Of a stretch of 64,000 nucleotides of DNA, positions 23,061 through 33,179 are shown in pieces; position 1 is the stretch's first letter, and every line of letters starts with the position of its first letter. Under the pieces are notes generated by a model. It was not told the origin of the DNA. It saw only the letters and a list, made by a program, of their open reading frames with translations, and searched no databases. The translations under genes were made by a program, and so were the position numbers. Origin of the DNA: Epiperipatus broadwayi (Eukaryota; Onychophora; Udeonychophora; Euonychophora; Peripatidae); the NCBI GenBank assembly GCA_028023455.1, contig JAQFVV010006293.1:2243844-2307843 (forward strand), read 5' to 3'.

Positions 23061-24170
23061 TTTAGACTCAATGTCAGAATCCAAAGTAGGCCATCTGATA
23101 TATGATATAGCTAACATCTCCATTTCTGATGATCTCTGGGTGTCCATTATGTAATATTTTAGATACTTTGGATTGCCCAGCTGGTGAGATCACAACTCTT
23201 GATTCTCAGATAATCCAGCTATTCTCAGTTGACAGTTATAGTATTCAGGTCCAGTAGGTTAGATGCAGCTCATTAAATTTTTTGTTTGGCCAGTTCTCTT
23301 GAATTCACTTCATTAACCTTTGGAATCCAGGGTCACTAGTGATCTATCATGCAACTGATTTGCTGTTAATTGGGGCATTTAATTTCATCATATTGATTGA
23401 TTGACTGTTTAAGCTTACATTGTTTGCAAACTCTGCAGGCAATCAACTTGTTTTTCCTCTATGTATTCTAGTTTAAAATCATAATCTGATAATAAAAAAA
23501 TTGAACAACCTGTGCAGTTATGATGAGGCACACTGAGAGATCCCTTTATTAGATATGAAAATTCCTAACACTGCTCTGTGATTGGGCCATATTATGAATG
23601 CTTGGCTATAAAAGTAGTCATAAAATGTTTAAAACAAGGTCAGTAATTGATGTTAAGACGTTTCTGTCAATCTGAGCATTTTTTTTTTTCAGTTTTTGAG
23701 ACACTTTGATACTAATGCAATAGGGGCATGTGTTCCATTATCATTTCTATGAAACAAGGTAGCACCTGTTTTTTACTGGTGAGTCATCCCAAGTTAGTAC
23801 CAGTACTCTTTCAGGGTCAAATTGTGCTAATACTATTGTGTCTGATATCAGGTCTTTCAGTTCTTTGAAAGCTGTATCATGCATAGCATCCCATTTCCAG
23901 ACTGCATTCTTGTCGAGCAGTCTGTATAGTGGTTCAGCAGTCTCAGTTTTATGATATAAAAACTATTATAATAATTGATGATACCAAAAAATATTTGTAG
24001 CTCTTTTTTGTTCCCTAGAGTCTTTTCTTTTTTTGATTGTCATGATTTTTTTGTATAGTATGAATGCCACCTGAATTTATTCTATATCACAGAAATTCAA
24101 ATTCTTTAGCTTCAAAAAATGCATTTTGTCAAGGTTTAGTTTAATGCCTGAGGCCTTGAATTGTTTAGAA
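23060..24170 (-). pseudogene. gypsy copy A RNase H and integrase zinc-finger region, decayed
   Basis: Near 23810-23900 the minus strand reads AFKELKDLISDTIVLAQFDP, the connection that leads into the gypsy RNase H domain. Near 23440-23520 the end of RNase H appears as LSDYDFKLEYIEEKQVDCLQ (pattern DYDFEIEY...NADALSRL). Near 23040-23160 KVSKILHNGHPEI and SDIESKVSHYWHCKMNQN are the integrase H2C2 finger (pattern HxGH...CxxC), with the first Cys replaced by Tyr or Trp. All three segments lie in different frames. Confidence 0.7.
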
Positions 24171-24175
24171 GTTTC

Positions 24176-24394
24176 TTAATGGAAACATGGAGTTGTTCTG
24201 GAGTCAATAAAAAAAATAATTAAAATAAGGGAGTGCACCAGATATTCCAGCAGCAAGTTGATCAACAATCTATAGAATATAGCTTTGGTGATCGATATCC
24301 CAAAAGGCAACCTGTTCATTTTGAATAAACCTTGTGAGGTATTATTGACAATGCTTTGCAGCCTATTCATCAACTGGTAGCTGGAAGTATTCAT
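24176..24394 (-). pseudogene. gypsy copy A reverse transcriptase fragment
   Basis: Residues about 18-34 read NTSQGLFKMNRLPFGIS, a highly characteristic gypsy RT block (pattern INTHKGLFRYNRLPFGIS), followed by IFYRLLINLLL. The catalytic YLDD region that should follow is degraded to HSLILIIFF, so both catalytic aspartates are lost in this frame. The piece is 72 residues, against about 170-200 for a complete RT domain. Confidence 0.85.
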
Positions 24395-24796
24395 GTTTCA
24401 GATCAATATTTGTAACAACTTTTTCGCCTGACAGTATGGATAGAAAGTTTAACTGATGGTGGTGGACAGTTATCAACTACCAGTGTTTTGTTGATTGTAC
24501 TTTGATAATCACTACAGATTCTAACTTCACAATTTTTTTTGATGATTGGGATAGTTCATTATGAAAAAGTTATGCACTCAATAACACCTGCATCCTGCCA
24601 CCTCTTATGCTCAGCTTCTACTTTAGCTCTTGAGGTCTGTGGCAATAGTCTATGACAACTTATTGGTTTTAAATTTATTTGTGGCAGATGGACTGTGTGT
24701 TCTTAGTATAGACACACTGATTTATCAAACACTTCAGGGCATCCACTTTCAATTTGCTTACAAGTGTGAGCTGATTCAATTTACTCCTTGCAAAAC

Positions 24797-25090
24797 CTAA
24801 GTGATTGAACCAGTGCTATATTCATCTGATGACCCAATCAGAGACAAATATATAGTTTTATTAAGCATTGTAATTTTAACTCTGTCTTTCCCAATATTGC
24901 TATTTGATTGCCTGATTGTTTTACTACTATGTTGCAGCTGATGCTTATTTTCCTTATTAATGATAGCCCAGCTGATGTTTATTTTCCTTATTAATAATAG
25001 CCCATGTCTTTTTTGATACAATGGATACTGCAGATCCAGAGTCCAGTTTTATTGTTACTAGCATATCATTAATAATAATGTTGTGTTTGA
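24797..25090 (-). pseudogene. gypsy copy A retropepsin relic
   Basis: Minus-strand reading near 25070-25000 gives IKLDSGSAVSIVSKKTWAII, a retropepsin active-site region with the catalytic DSG triplet, followed by NKENKHQL. Copy B has the same block as DTGSAVSIVSRKTW. A 34-bp tandem duplication (24937-24970 and 24971-25004) right after the active site repeats the WAIINKENKHQL codons and shifts the frame. Downstream RVKITMLNKTIYLSLIGSS corresponds to the flap and C-terminal part. The protease would cleave the Gag-Pol polyprotein. Confidence 0.85.
24937..25004. repeat. 34-bp tandem duplication inside the gypsy protease
   Basis: Two adjacent 34-bp units begin gctgatg(c/t)ttattttcc and end tagccca. 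They differ at only two positions (24944 and the matching 24978, plus a t/g-a change near 24961). The length is not a multiple of three, so the duplication shifts the protease frame. Confidence 0.85.
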
Positions 25091-25239
25091 AAATGTACAT
25101 GCTTTAATATGATTTGTTTTTATGTTGCCTTTCTGGCTTTTTGAAATGGATTTTTCCATTATTTCATTAGTAACTTGTTTTCTTCCAAAACAAGCAGCTA
25201 TTATGTGATCGATCTATATCTAGATACTGTCAATGGTAT

Positions 25240-25310
25240 AGGCATTTGGTATGCATGTTTTAATTCATGACATCTATAACATTTTTTACTCATTGTTACT
25301 GATTTATTTG
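25240..25310 (-). pseudogene. gypsy copy A nucleocapsid zinc knuckle, broken
   Basis: The minus strand reads CYRCHELKHAYQM, matching the first three ligands of a CX2CX4HX4C knuckle. The last Cys codon is present only in a shifted frame. A second knuckle trace, DHIIAACFGRKQ, follows near 25200-25170. Copy B keeps a perfect first knuckle at the equivalent place. Confidence 0.7.
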
Positions 25311-25417
25311 GGCAATTTTTTATTGTCAGCTTGGTAATTGTTTGACCCACTTTTCTGGACAAAAATTTTAATGTTGTAGTACATTTTCTTCAATGAACTT
25401 ACTTGTCTTGCTGTTAA

Positions 25418-25831
25418 CTACACTAAAGTCACTTGAGAGACATCAGAATAAAAAGTGATATCAGCATCCATTAACAGCTTATTTCTAAGATTGTTATCTT
25501 TTATTTCACAAAAGAAATGATTTCTCAGTTCTTTGTTGAGGGAGGCTTTAAAATTGCATTTTAAGGCTACTTTCTTAAGTTTAACACCAAAATCTCTTGA
25601 TTTCTCCTTTTGAGTATAAAAATTGGAGTGATATCTCTTTATTACTTTTAAGGGTTTTGGCCAGAGAAGTTTCAGTAGAGACAACATTTTGTCAAAATCA
25701 AGATCAGTTGAAAGCATAGGGACTGCCTGCGCTTGAATAATCTTGTAGGTCTGAGATCTGATGATCGAGACTAGTGTGGCTAATTTTAAGTCAGACTTTA
25801 ATTTGATTAACCTGCATGTATAGAAAAGCAT
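25418..25831 (-). pseudogene. gypsy copy A Gag capsid fragment (137 aa)
   Basis: The block FGVKLKKVALKCNFKASLNK, then ELRNHFFCEIKDNNLRNKLL, corresponds to FATTIRTLALKCDFKDFMNE and LRDHFICGINDHNLRLKIL of copy B. It is typical of mag-type gypsy Gag (pattern LRRLAKHCDFG..LEEALRDRLVCGLRD). The N-terminal third of Gag is missing or decayed upstream of 25831. Confidence 0.8.
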
Positions 25832-25850
25832 TTGGATAGTCCAGATTGAA

Positions 25851-26464
25851 CTCTTCTAATGAGCCATTTTGATTTATTTATTTTTATTTTTCGGCTGTGA
25901 AAGAAAAAAATTTTTTGACTTTTTAATAATGAATATGATTTTAAAAAATATTGTTGATGCACTAAGTATGCTAGGCAATAATAAGGCTGAATATTAAAAA
26001 ACTACCTTTTCTGTGAGAATATTCATTAATTATCAAATATTACTTTGGCTCAGAAAAGAAGAAAATGAGTAATAAGTAAATTATTATAGTACATTTTTAA
26101 ATGTTCCTGTAGTTGGAAGTTTTTTTGCTTTCAAAAATAGTAAAAATTTAGTATATTCAATTGTTTTTGTATCCACTTTAATTATTCTGCCCAATCAACG
26201 CAATTGCATACTGGTCTGTGTAGTGTTATTAGTAAAAGAATGCACTCTTATGATAATAGTTAATGGTGATTCTCAGCTGAGAAAAGTAAATTTAAAAAAT
26301 CTCACTTTGATCATTTTAATGTAACTATGTAACTGTTATATTTTTTCTAACGTTTGCTAAACATTCATATGATCTTTTGAATTAATAATAGCGTAATTAT
26401 TCAATTACTCTGATTTGGTGTTGGTTATATTTTGTTTTGAAAATTTATTTAAAGTTGTTTTTTT
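25851..26464. other. AT-rich spacer, nothing recognised
   Basis: The stretch between the gypsy gag end and the tRNA-ended repeat holds no recognisable feature. Confidence 0.4.
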
Positions 26465-27030
26465 ATATACATATATTGGAGATTATTTATCTTTGGTCAT
26501 GCGTGTTAATTGTATAAGATGGAGTGGAACTGTAGGAAGCTTAAAAGTCTGAGTTCAAATCCCTTCTAATTACATTAAGTTCAGTATAGACAATATACTT
26601 GAAATATTATATATTCAGTCTGGATTCTGCCCATCCCTCTTCTGTATACTTAAATGGACATATTAAAATCCTATATCTGAGGGTTCAAAGTAACCCAAGG
26701 TCAACATGGGTATGACAATAATATTGACATCAGTTTTGAGCATTCCATCATCAGATTTTCAATGATATGGATGACTGAAGAATTGAAAAGTGGAGAAGAT
26801 TGAAGCCTGTTCATTAAAGTTTGGAAATTTGCTACAGTACTCATTATATGTGTGTGTGACAGATGGTGACCTGGACCATCTGATGAGTGCTGGTCCAGTA
26901 TGAAATACATATATTGAAGATCATTATTTTTTTTCACATATATGTAATCATGTGTATTGGTTGTATAAGATGGAGTGGAATTGTAGGAAGCTTGAAACTT
27001 TGAATTCAAATTCCTTCTAATTTTATAAAA
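26465..27030. repeat. Dispersed repeat with tRNA-like end modules, copy 1 (modules in direct orientation)
   Basis: A module running from tatacatatattgga through tgtataagatggagtggaa and on to gagttcaaatccc occurs at 26465-26575 and again, diverged, at 26907-27025, in the same orientation and 451 bp apart. GAGTTCAAATCCC resembles a pol III B box. The core between them (about 26680-26900: ggtcaacatgggtatgacaat, then catcatcagattttcaatg) is shared with 58370-58560, so this is a dispersed family. The open piece on the minus strand here is a shadow. Function is unknown; a tRNA-related SINE or a dimeric SINE fits best. Confidence 0.7.
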
Positions 27031-27040
27031 GGTCCACATA

Positions 27041-27565
27041 TTTTTTTCTTCAAATCATTTTAATGCTAACAGTCTGCAAGCATTAGAGCTCAATGATTAA
27101 TATTTAACTATCTATAAAATAAATAAATACTTTTAACAGATCAATTTAAAAAAAAAAATACCAATATATAAAACCCTTTTTTGTGAGGTGTGAATGTAAA
27201 TATTTATTGATACTCCACAAAAAGTCTATTTGTGTTAATGCATGATTCTGTTAACATTAATAGAATTATAATATGAATCTTTATTTTACTTGATTGTAGG
27301 TGGTCTTTGTTTATTTTTTCAATTTACTATGCTAATTAAAAGTAAATAAATTCTCATAAATCTTAATTATCATTGTGACCATACTTTTTCACAATAAGAA
27401 TTGTATTATTATGCATGAACATTTGTAGAAATTGTATTATTATGCATGAACATTTGTAGAAAAACTATTAAATAATTCTGATTTTTATACCTTAAACTTA
27501 TCCTTGGAATAAGGTAAAATTGTGATTACTTCGATTCTTAAACCATTATTTGACAAGAATGCAGT
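27041..27565. repeat. Spacer with a perfect 31-bp tandem duplication
   Basis: The 31-bp unit aattgtattattatgcatga...tgtag occurs at 27399-27429 and is repeated exactly at 27430-27460, implying a recent duplication. Otherwise the stretch is AT-rich with no gene. Confidence 0.6.
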
Positions 27566-27567
27566 TA

Positions 27568-28205
27568 CTGTGTTTCTCCAAAAATAAGACTTAAGTAGAA
27601 AATAAGACCTAACACAATTTTTAGGATGTTTGTAATATAAGCCCTATTCCAAAAATAAACCCTAGTTAGAAAGTGAAAGATAATACTGTACATATGCGAT
27701 TTCTCTGTCTTGCAAATGCATTTCATCAAATCACAGCAGCACCACTCTGGCAATGTAAAAACTATAAGATTGTCCAATCTTTAACCTGCCAAATAACCAA
27801 TCAGAATGCAGACTTGACACACATGTGAACCTCTAGTGATTGGGAAAATATTACTATATTGTCAAATGCATTCGATTTTTTTTTTTGAAAGAAAAATTAA
27901 CCAGAAAGGCTTGTGTTTTGTAACTACTAACTTTATTATTATGCAGATTGTGTGTTATAACAGATGTCTTATAATTATACATTTGTGAGAAATAAACAAT
28001 GATTTCAGAATTTTATTTCCTGCAATTTTTTGTTGTATATCTCTTAATTCTTCAATTACCATTTTGAATAAATGAAGATTCTTATACATAATAAATAAAT
28101 GTCGACTTGTACATGAAAAAAATAAAACATCCCCTGAAAATAAGCTCTAGAGTGTGTTTTGGAGAAAAATTTATATGACAATGTCTTACTTTCAGGGAAA
28201 CATGG
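27568..28205. mobile_element. TA-flanked non-autonomous DNA transposon (MITE-like, 638 bp)
   Basis: The left end CTGTGTTTCTCCAAAAATAA pairs with the reverse complement of the right end, CCATGTTTCCCTGAAAGTAA. Both are followed by AAGAC, and TA dinucleotides flank each end (27566-27567 and 28206-28207), as in Tc1/mariner insertions. Inside the left end, blocks like aaaataagacctaac and ataagccctattcc repeat the same theme. The right end has ggggatgttttattt and gagcttattttc. No transposase is encoded. The termini closely recall a (gtttcccc)gaaaataagac sequence that I remember as repetitive in several animal genomes. The superfamily call is inferred from the TA target. Confidence 0.7.
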
Positions 28206-28207
28206 TA

Positions 28208-29420
28208 ATTAGTCTAAGGCAATTTGTCTTTTTTTTTAATTCATCCATGGCAATTAATTAGCATACATATTTTTGTATAATATATATATATGCTATAATC
28301 TGTTTTTAATTCCCAATAAATCATGAAAATTTTTTCAGATTTTACTTAAGCTTGGGATTTTTTTTCTAGATAGTTCACTCAGTGGTAACTCAGCAGGTCA
28401 TCCAATTATTATTACATGGTAAAGTAATATTTAACTCTTGAAGTTTTTCACCATTCAAAATTTGATTAAAATTAATAGTATTGTCCTTTTTTTTTCACTA
28501 GTCTCTGCCCTGCAATTAGGATTTTCATAATTTATTGTTTTTAATGCATGTATGACACCTTAAGAGTTAATCATACATTAATAGTCTTGCATATGGCAAT
28601 GTCCAGTTCTCTTTTTTTTTTTAAAAAAAAAAAGATATTATTAATTAATAAGCAGTTAAATAGAAGATTATTGCAATGACATGAAATTATGTAGCAGAAG
28701 TGTTTCTGGTTATGTATTTTAGAGTTTGTATTATACAAACAGTCATCAAAACTCACAATAATAGCTGGAAATTTTGATTTTATAGATTTCAGCATGATTT
28801 CCATGTACCTACTCAATAGACTTCTTGGTCAAGTTACTTTCATAACTTTTCTTCTAAACAAGTCTGTCAATGAAAGCAGCTGTTACATTGATTTGCAATC
28901 TTAAACAAATTAAACAGCATGCATATAAGAACAAAAGAAATATGGAACTCTTGGTGAAATATTTTAAAATTAATAGCATTTCATGAATGAAAGAATATCT
29001 CGCAAAAAAATATTTTTTTTATTTTATTATCTGTTCATTCTGAAAACAGATCATTAGGAATACTAAAGAATTATTAATTAGCTCACATGCTATTAGAATT
29101 ATTTATACAGTTTTTGCATGAAACATTTGTAAAAATATCTAATTTTTTTTTATCACAAAGTATGTCAAATTTAGTTCTAGTATTTAGCTTTCGGTAAATT
29201 TATAACACTGAAACCTCACAATAATTTTTGAGTGTTGAGATTTTTTTAATATCAAATAATATTTAACATACCATGCAAACACTGCTGTATTGCATAACTA
29301 AATATCTTTTTCTAACAGATCATTGCATGACTTCCTTTGTTTCTTTTTAACATGTACAATTAGGAGAAATAATTTCACACTATTACTTCAGTGCTGATTA
29401 TGGGGAAATATCTCTTCCCC
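28208..29420. other. AT-rich spacer, nothing recognised
   Basis: No coding or repeat signal apart from homopolymers (T/A junction at 28612-28632) and a short TA run near 28280. Confidence 0.45.
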
Positions 29421-29424
29421 AGAT

Positions 29425-29990
29425 TAATTTCTGTTATTGTCACTTTCAGTGAGGAGCTGGTAGCCATCTTCTTTTACCAAAGTTAATAATTTGTGATTCA
29501 AAGAACTAAAGATTTGAATCCAAGCCAATTTGTTGGTATAGGTATATAGATCTGATACTAGGTCAGTAACATATAGTATATATTTTAATAATGTTAAGTA
29601 TAGATATCTTTCAATCTTTGGTAAGAATGATTTATACATAACAAAACCCGATGACTTTCTTGCTTACTTTCAATAGCTGCACTTAGGAGCAGTGATTAAG
29701 TAATCAATGGATGACAGATGATAGTGTTAGATTCATATTCTCAGACCAGTTTCTAGTTATTGGCTATCTTCAGTGAAGAACTGGATTTAAATGCTCATAT
29801 CTAGTAGCCATCTTATCTGCTTTAGTATCCAAGCTAATCTGAACTATGAACACTTAGAAGATTTTTAAACCAGTTGTGTATATAGCTTCATGTGTTTAAC
29901 TCTAGGCTAATAACTATATATTATAATGACTTTAATTTTATATTAACTGTAGACATTTTTTACTCTTTAGTAAAATTAATCTATACCAAA
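29425..29990. repeat. Diverged tandem pair related to the right-edge satellite
   Basis: The stretch 29640-29790 (gtaatcaatggatgacag, then cagaccagtttctagtt and cttcagtgaagaactgg) matches the satellite at 63411-63560 (taatcaatggatgccag, cagactagtttctggct, cgtcagtgaggagct). The blocks 29425-29640 and 29765-29990 are also diverged copies of each other: tttcagtgaggagctgg versus cttcagtgaagaactgg, and atctttggtaagaatgattt versus actctttagtaaaattaatc. This indicates two old units of about 350 bp. A further weak echo lies at 30190-30350. Confidence 0.6.
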
Positions 29991-30473
29991 TAAAATGATT
30001 ATCTGACTTCTGAAGAACATTAAATATAGTGAATTACTGTCATGTTTGTAGTATTGAAAGTAGAGAAAATTGCATAATTATTTATTTGGTACGTATTATT
30101 CATGTTAAAAGATGACAAATGTTTATGTTGTAAAACTGAGATCATTAAAATGTATAATTAGTAGTCTAATGTTAGACTTATTTAATTATAGAAGCTAGTT
30201 GGCTTGGATTCAAAATCTTAGAATGTTTGGATCTTAGGTGATTAACTTGGATAGTAAAAAATGAGATAGGTTGCTCTGCTAGATATATGAATGCATTTCT
30301 TGATCTTTACTAAGATTATTGATAACTTGAATCTAGACTGAAAATATAGATAGAGCATTATCTGGAATTCATTGACTGCTGAAGTGTCTAATAATGGCTC
30401 AGGAATTGAGTAAATAGAGTGAAATATTGTTTGCCTGAAGGTTTGTAAAGATGGCATTTTAGTCACACATATT

Positions 30474-30660
30474 GGACATTGGCATTATCTAACATTAAAT
30501 ATTGAAGGTCTTTAGAAAAAATTCCAAACTTGATTAAATTTTCCAATTACATTCAACTGTTAATAATAGTAACCACAGGTTAGTATATATACAAAATTTT
30601 GAATGATATTATTCTCTTTTCCTTGGGGGTTGCTGGCCTGACCAGTATCAGTACCAGTAG
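30474..30660 (-). mobile_element. tRNA-related SINE, 3' part, minus orientation
   Basis: Read on the minus strand it gives tactggtcaggc..., then gagaataatatcattc, atactaacctgtggttact, a ttttttctaaagaccttcaat block and a final gataatgccaatgtcc. This follows the body and tail of the plus-strand SINE next door, block for block. Its tRNA-like head is missing. It abuts the head of the neighbouring copy, creating an imperfect inverted repeat. Confidence 0.7.
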
Positions 30661-30936
30661 AGAATCCAATCTGCTCAGTTGGGTAAAGTGTTATCTTAAA
30701 AATCAGTATTCAAAAATTTAAAAATCCAGGTTCAATTCCCATGCTAAATACTGTCACTGATCAGGCTAACAACACCTGAAGAAGAGAAAATAGCACTCAA
30801 AATATTGTGTATATATTAACCTGTAATTACTATTTCTAATAATTGAATATAATTGAAAATATAAATAAAGTTTTATTTTTTTTTCTAAAGACATTCAATA
30901 TTTAAAGTTAGATGATGGAAATAGTCCAACATATAA
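30661..30936 (+). mobile_element. tRNA-related SINE, full-length-looking copy, plus orientation
   Basis: The head has a pol III-like A box region (gctcagttgggtaaag near 30673) and B box (aggttcaattccc near 30729-30741), as in tRNA-derived SINEs. The body reads cactgatcaggctaacaaca, then cctgaagaagagaa and atattaacctgtaattact. The tail reads tttttctaaagacattcaat and gatggaaatagtccaaca. The same order occurs at 32750-33020 (minus) and 30474-30660 (minus). The tail block is shared by all three, suggesting a LINE-derived or family-specific 3' domain. Confidence 0.75.
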
Positions 30937-32745
30937 GTACAACTAGAGTGAAATATTATTGCTAATTACAAGTCTTTTTCATCTATTTCATAGTTAAATA
31001 TTCAATTCTCTTGGTATATAAGTCTAAAACTAATTCTAGATTGAATTATATTTTATAAATAAATAGCCAAGCATCAATAATTATGTAACAAAAAATAATA
31101 TTTAAAATGCAAAAGAAAAACAGCTTAAAAATAAATAGTAATTAAATCAATAATTTTTATTTTTGCAATTATTATCATTTTGACCGCCTTAGGTTCAAAT
31201 ATATTAATTTTAATGAAGTTAAATGAAAGTTAAAAGTCTACTGAAATCTAAAATAATATCCTGTAATGGAAAATTAATAGTCATACTATGCTGTCTTAAC
31301 AGTTATTAGTTTGAGAAGTATGCTTAACTTGGCCTACAAAATAAAGAAAATAAATATTTAAAAATCCTATTTACCCATATTTAAAAAATAAAAACTGATG
31401 GAAAAAAAAATTAATTTATTTGGGGATTTCTAAAGATTAAAAATCATATTTAAGAATATAATAATAAAGTAATTTCAACTAAAAAAAAAAAAAAGTCATG
31501 TAGACGGAATCATAGGCATCCGCAAAACTAATGTCTTCTTCCATTATAAATAATCTTAAGGTATAAAAAAAACTCAAAATTCTAGTTAAAAGTTACACAT
31601 TTTCGCATATATGTATATTAAAGTACAAAATTATTTATTTAGTTCTTCTTGTTTTGTTTTTTTGGATATATGTATCACTGAAATAATAGTTTTGAGATAA
31701 TACCTACTGTGATATTACTGTATGCGTGTAGTAATGAAAAATAAACAAAGCATTTGTAATCAATTTAAAATTAACTATGCTCTTCCTTTGTTCTTTCTCT
31801 ATCTATTTAGTGTCACGATTACAAAACATTACACTTCAAAACTATTATCAATAATACTGCCTCATCCTGCGCCTGACATTATTGGCTTGATCATTATGCT
31901 GTATTGCCTAATTACTTTACCGACTTTTAGATAGGGAAGTAAACATATATATGTAAGTTAAATTATTCTAATTCAAATATTTTTATTGGAGTTCTTTTTT
32001 TTTTTTTTTAACTTGCAGCTCTAAGTATATAGCTTTTTGTTTTTTTGTTTTGTTTTTTTTTAGAGAGAACGGATTCTCAAAACCACTTAACAGTTAGATG
32101 TGTAAACTTTGTTATATAAATAATAATTTTATTAATTTTAATATTTAAAAGAAATTATTGAAATGTGATAGGAAAAATTAGTTTTAAATTTAATTTCATC
32201 ATCATTATACCATATTTTTCGTTAATATTTAAATTCCTTCGAAGATTTCTATGCCTGATCAAGACACAATAAATATTATTATAGATTACATACAAATTTA
32301 GTTTAAATTGAAATAAAAATTTTAAAAAATGGTTGTAGTATGTTGAAATTATAATGGCTTTTCACTTTTTTGAATGCCACATTATCTAAATCTGGCAATA
32401 TTTCAAATTAAAAAATGCATATCTCCTCCACTTTCAAAATGGTAATTGAATATTTAAAAACATAATGTGCCATAGGTCAAAAATATTTTAACTTTCAAAT
32501 GTTTGTGATGCATATATATATAGATTTACAAGACTAGCATCACTCCTAATATAAATAAATATTAGTTGCTACATTCAAAGCAGGGCAAATTCTGAAGTTA
32601 TTATTAAGGATATGTTAGCCCCATTTCAGAACAACTGGTCTCTCATCAGATATTTTATAAAAACCATGCTTCATGCCAGAAGTTAAGAGCCATGATTTAA
32701 AGAAATTTTTTTTAATATGCTATTAATATTATAATGTTAACTTTA
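30937..32745. other. AT-rich spacer, nothing recognised
   Basis: There are A14 and T14 homopolymers (near 31480 and 31996). The open piece at 31722-31934 has no motif. The block 32575-32700 is somewhat GC-richer but matches nothing else in the window. Confidence 0.4.
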
Positions 32746-32749
32746 TTTG

Positions 32750-33020
32750 TAATTATATGTTGGACTATTTCCATCAATTAATATTAATTGTTAAAAGTTT
32801 TTAGAAAAATTCAAACTTTATTTAAATTTTTAAAATACATTCATCTATTAGTAATAACACAAAGGTTAGTATATAGCACAACATTTTAACTGAAAATATT
32901 CTCTTCTTCAGGTAAAGGTGATCTGACAAGTAGTAGAATTAATATGGGAATTGAACCAGGAATCTCTAGATTCATGAATACTGACTTTAAGATGATGCTC
33001 TAATCAACTGGCTATTTTTT
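32750..33020 (-). mobile_element. tRNA-related SINE, third copy, minus orientation
   Basis: On the minus strand the head reads gccagttgattagagcatca, then a B box ctggttcaattccc. The body reads cttgtcagatcacc, cctgaagaagagaatatt and atactaacctttgtg. The tail reads gaatttttctaaaaactttt and gatggaaatagtccaacata. Head, body and tail match 30661-30936 throughout, which defines the family. Confidence 0.75.
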
Positions 33021-33179
33021 CAAAGGCAATAGTCAGTGGATATTTTATATATTTATCTATGAAGGTTCTCTTTTTCGTAATGACAAGGCTAATGAGTGGT
33101 TTTCAAACATTATGAATTATCATGTTAAATAGATTTATGGAGTTATTTGTGATTGTTATGTGAGCAGCTTCTTTATTTT

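Larger units (their letters stand above)
21660..25850 (-). mobile_element. Ty3/gypsy LTR retrotransposon, mag/K02A2.6-like, decayed (copy A)
   Basis: On the minus strand the order gag, zinc knuckle, protease, reverse transcriptase, RNase H, integrase and 3' LTR can be followed from 25831 down to about 21850. This is the canonical gypsy order with the integrase last and no env. Domain traces are described separately. The gag start and the 5' LTR are not visible beyond 25850, so the element is 5'-truncated or its 5' end has decayed. Numerous stops and frameshifts, a 34-bp internal duplication and loss of catalytic residues make it non-functional. A related copy B sits at 52150-54150 in the opposite orientation, sharing gag, protease and LTR sequence. 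Confidence 0.88.

Noticed and set aside
26701-27039. 112-aa minus-strand open piece as a gene
   Set aside because: It lies wholly inside a dispersed repeat that also occurs at 58241-58708, where the equivalent frame is not kept.
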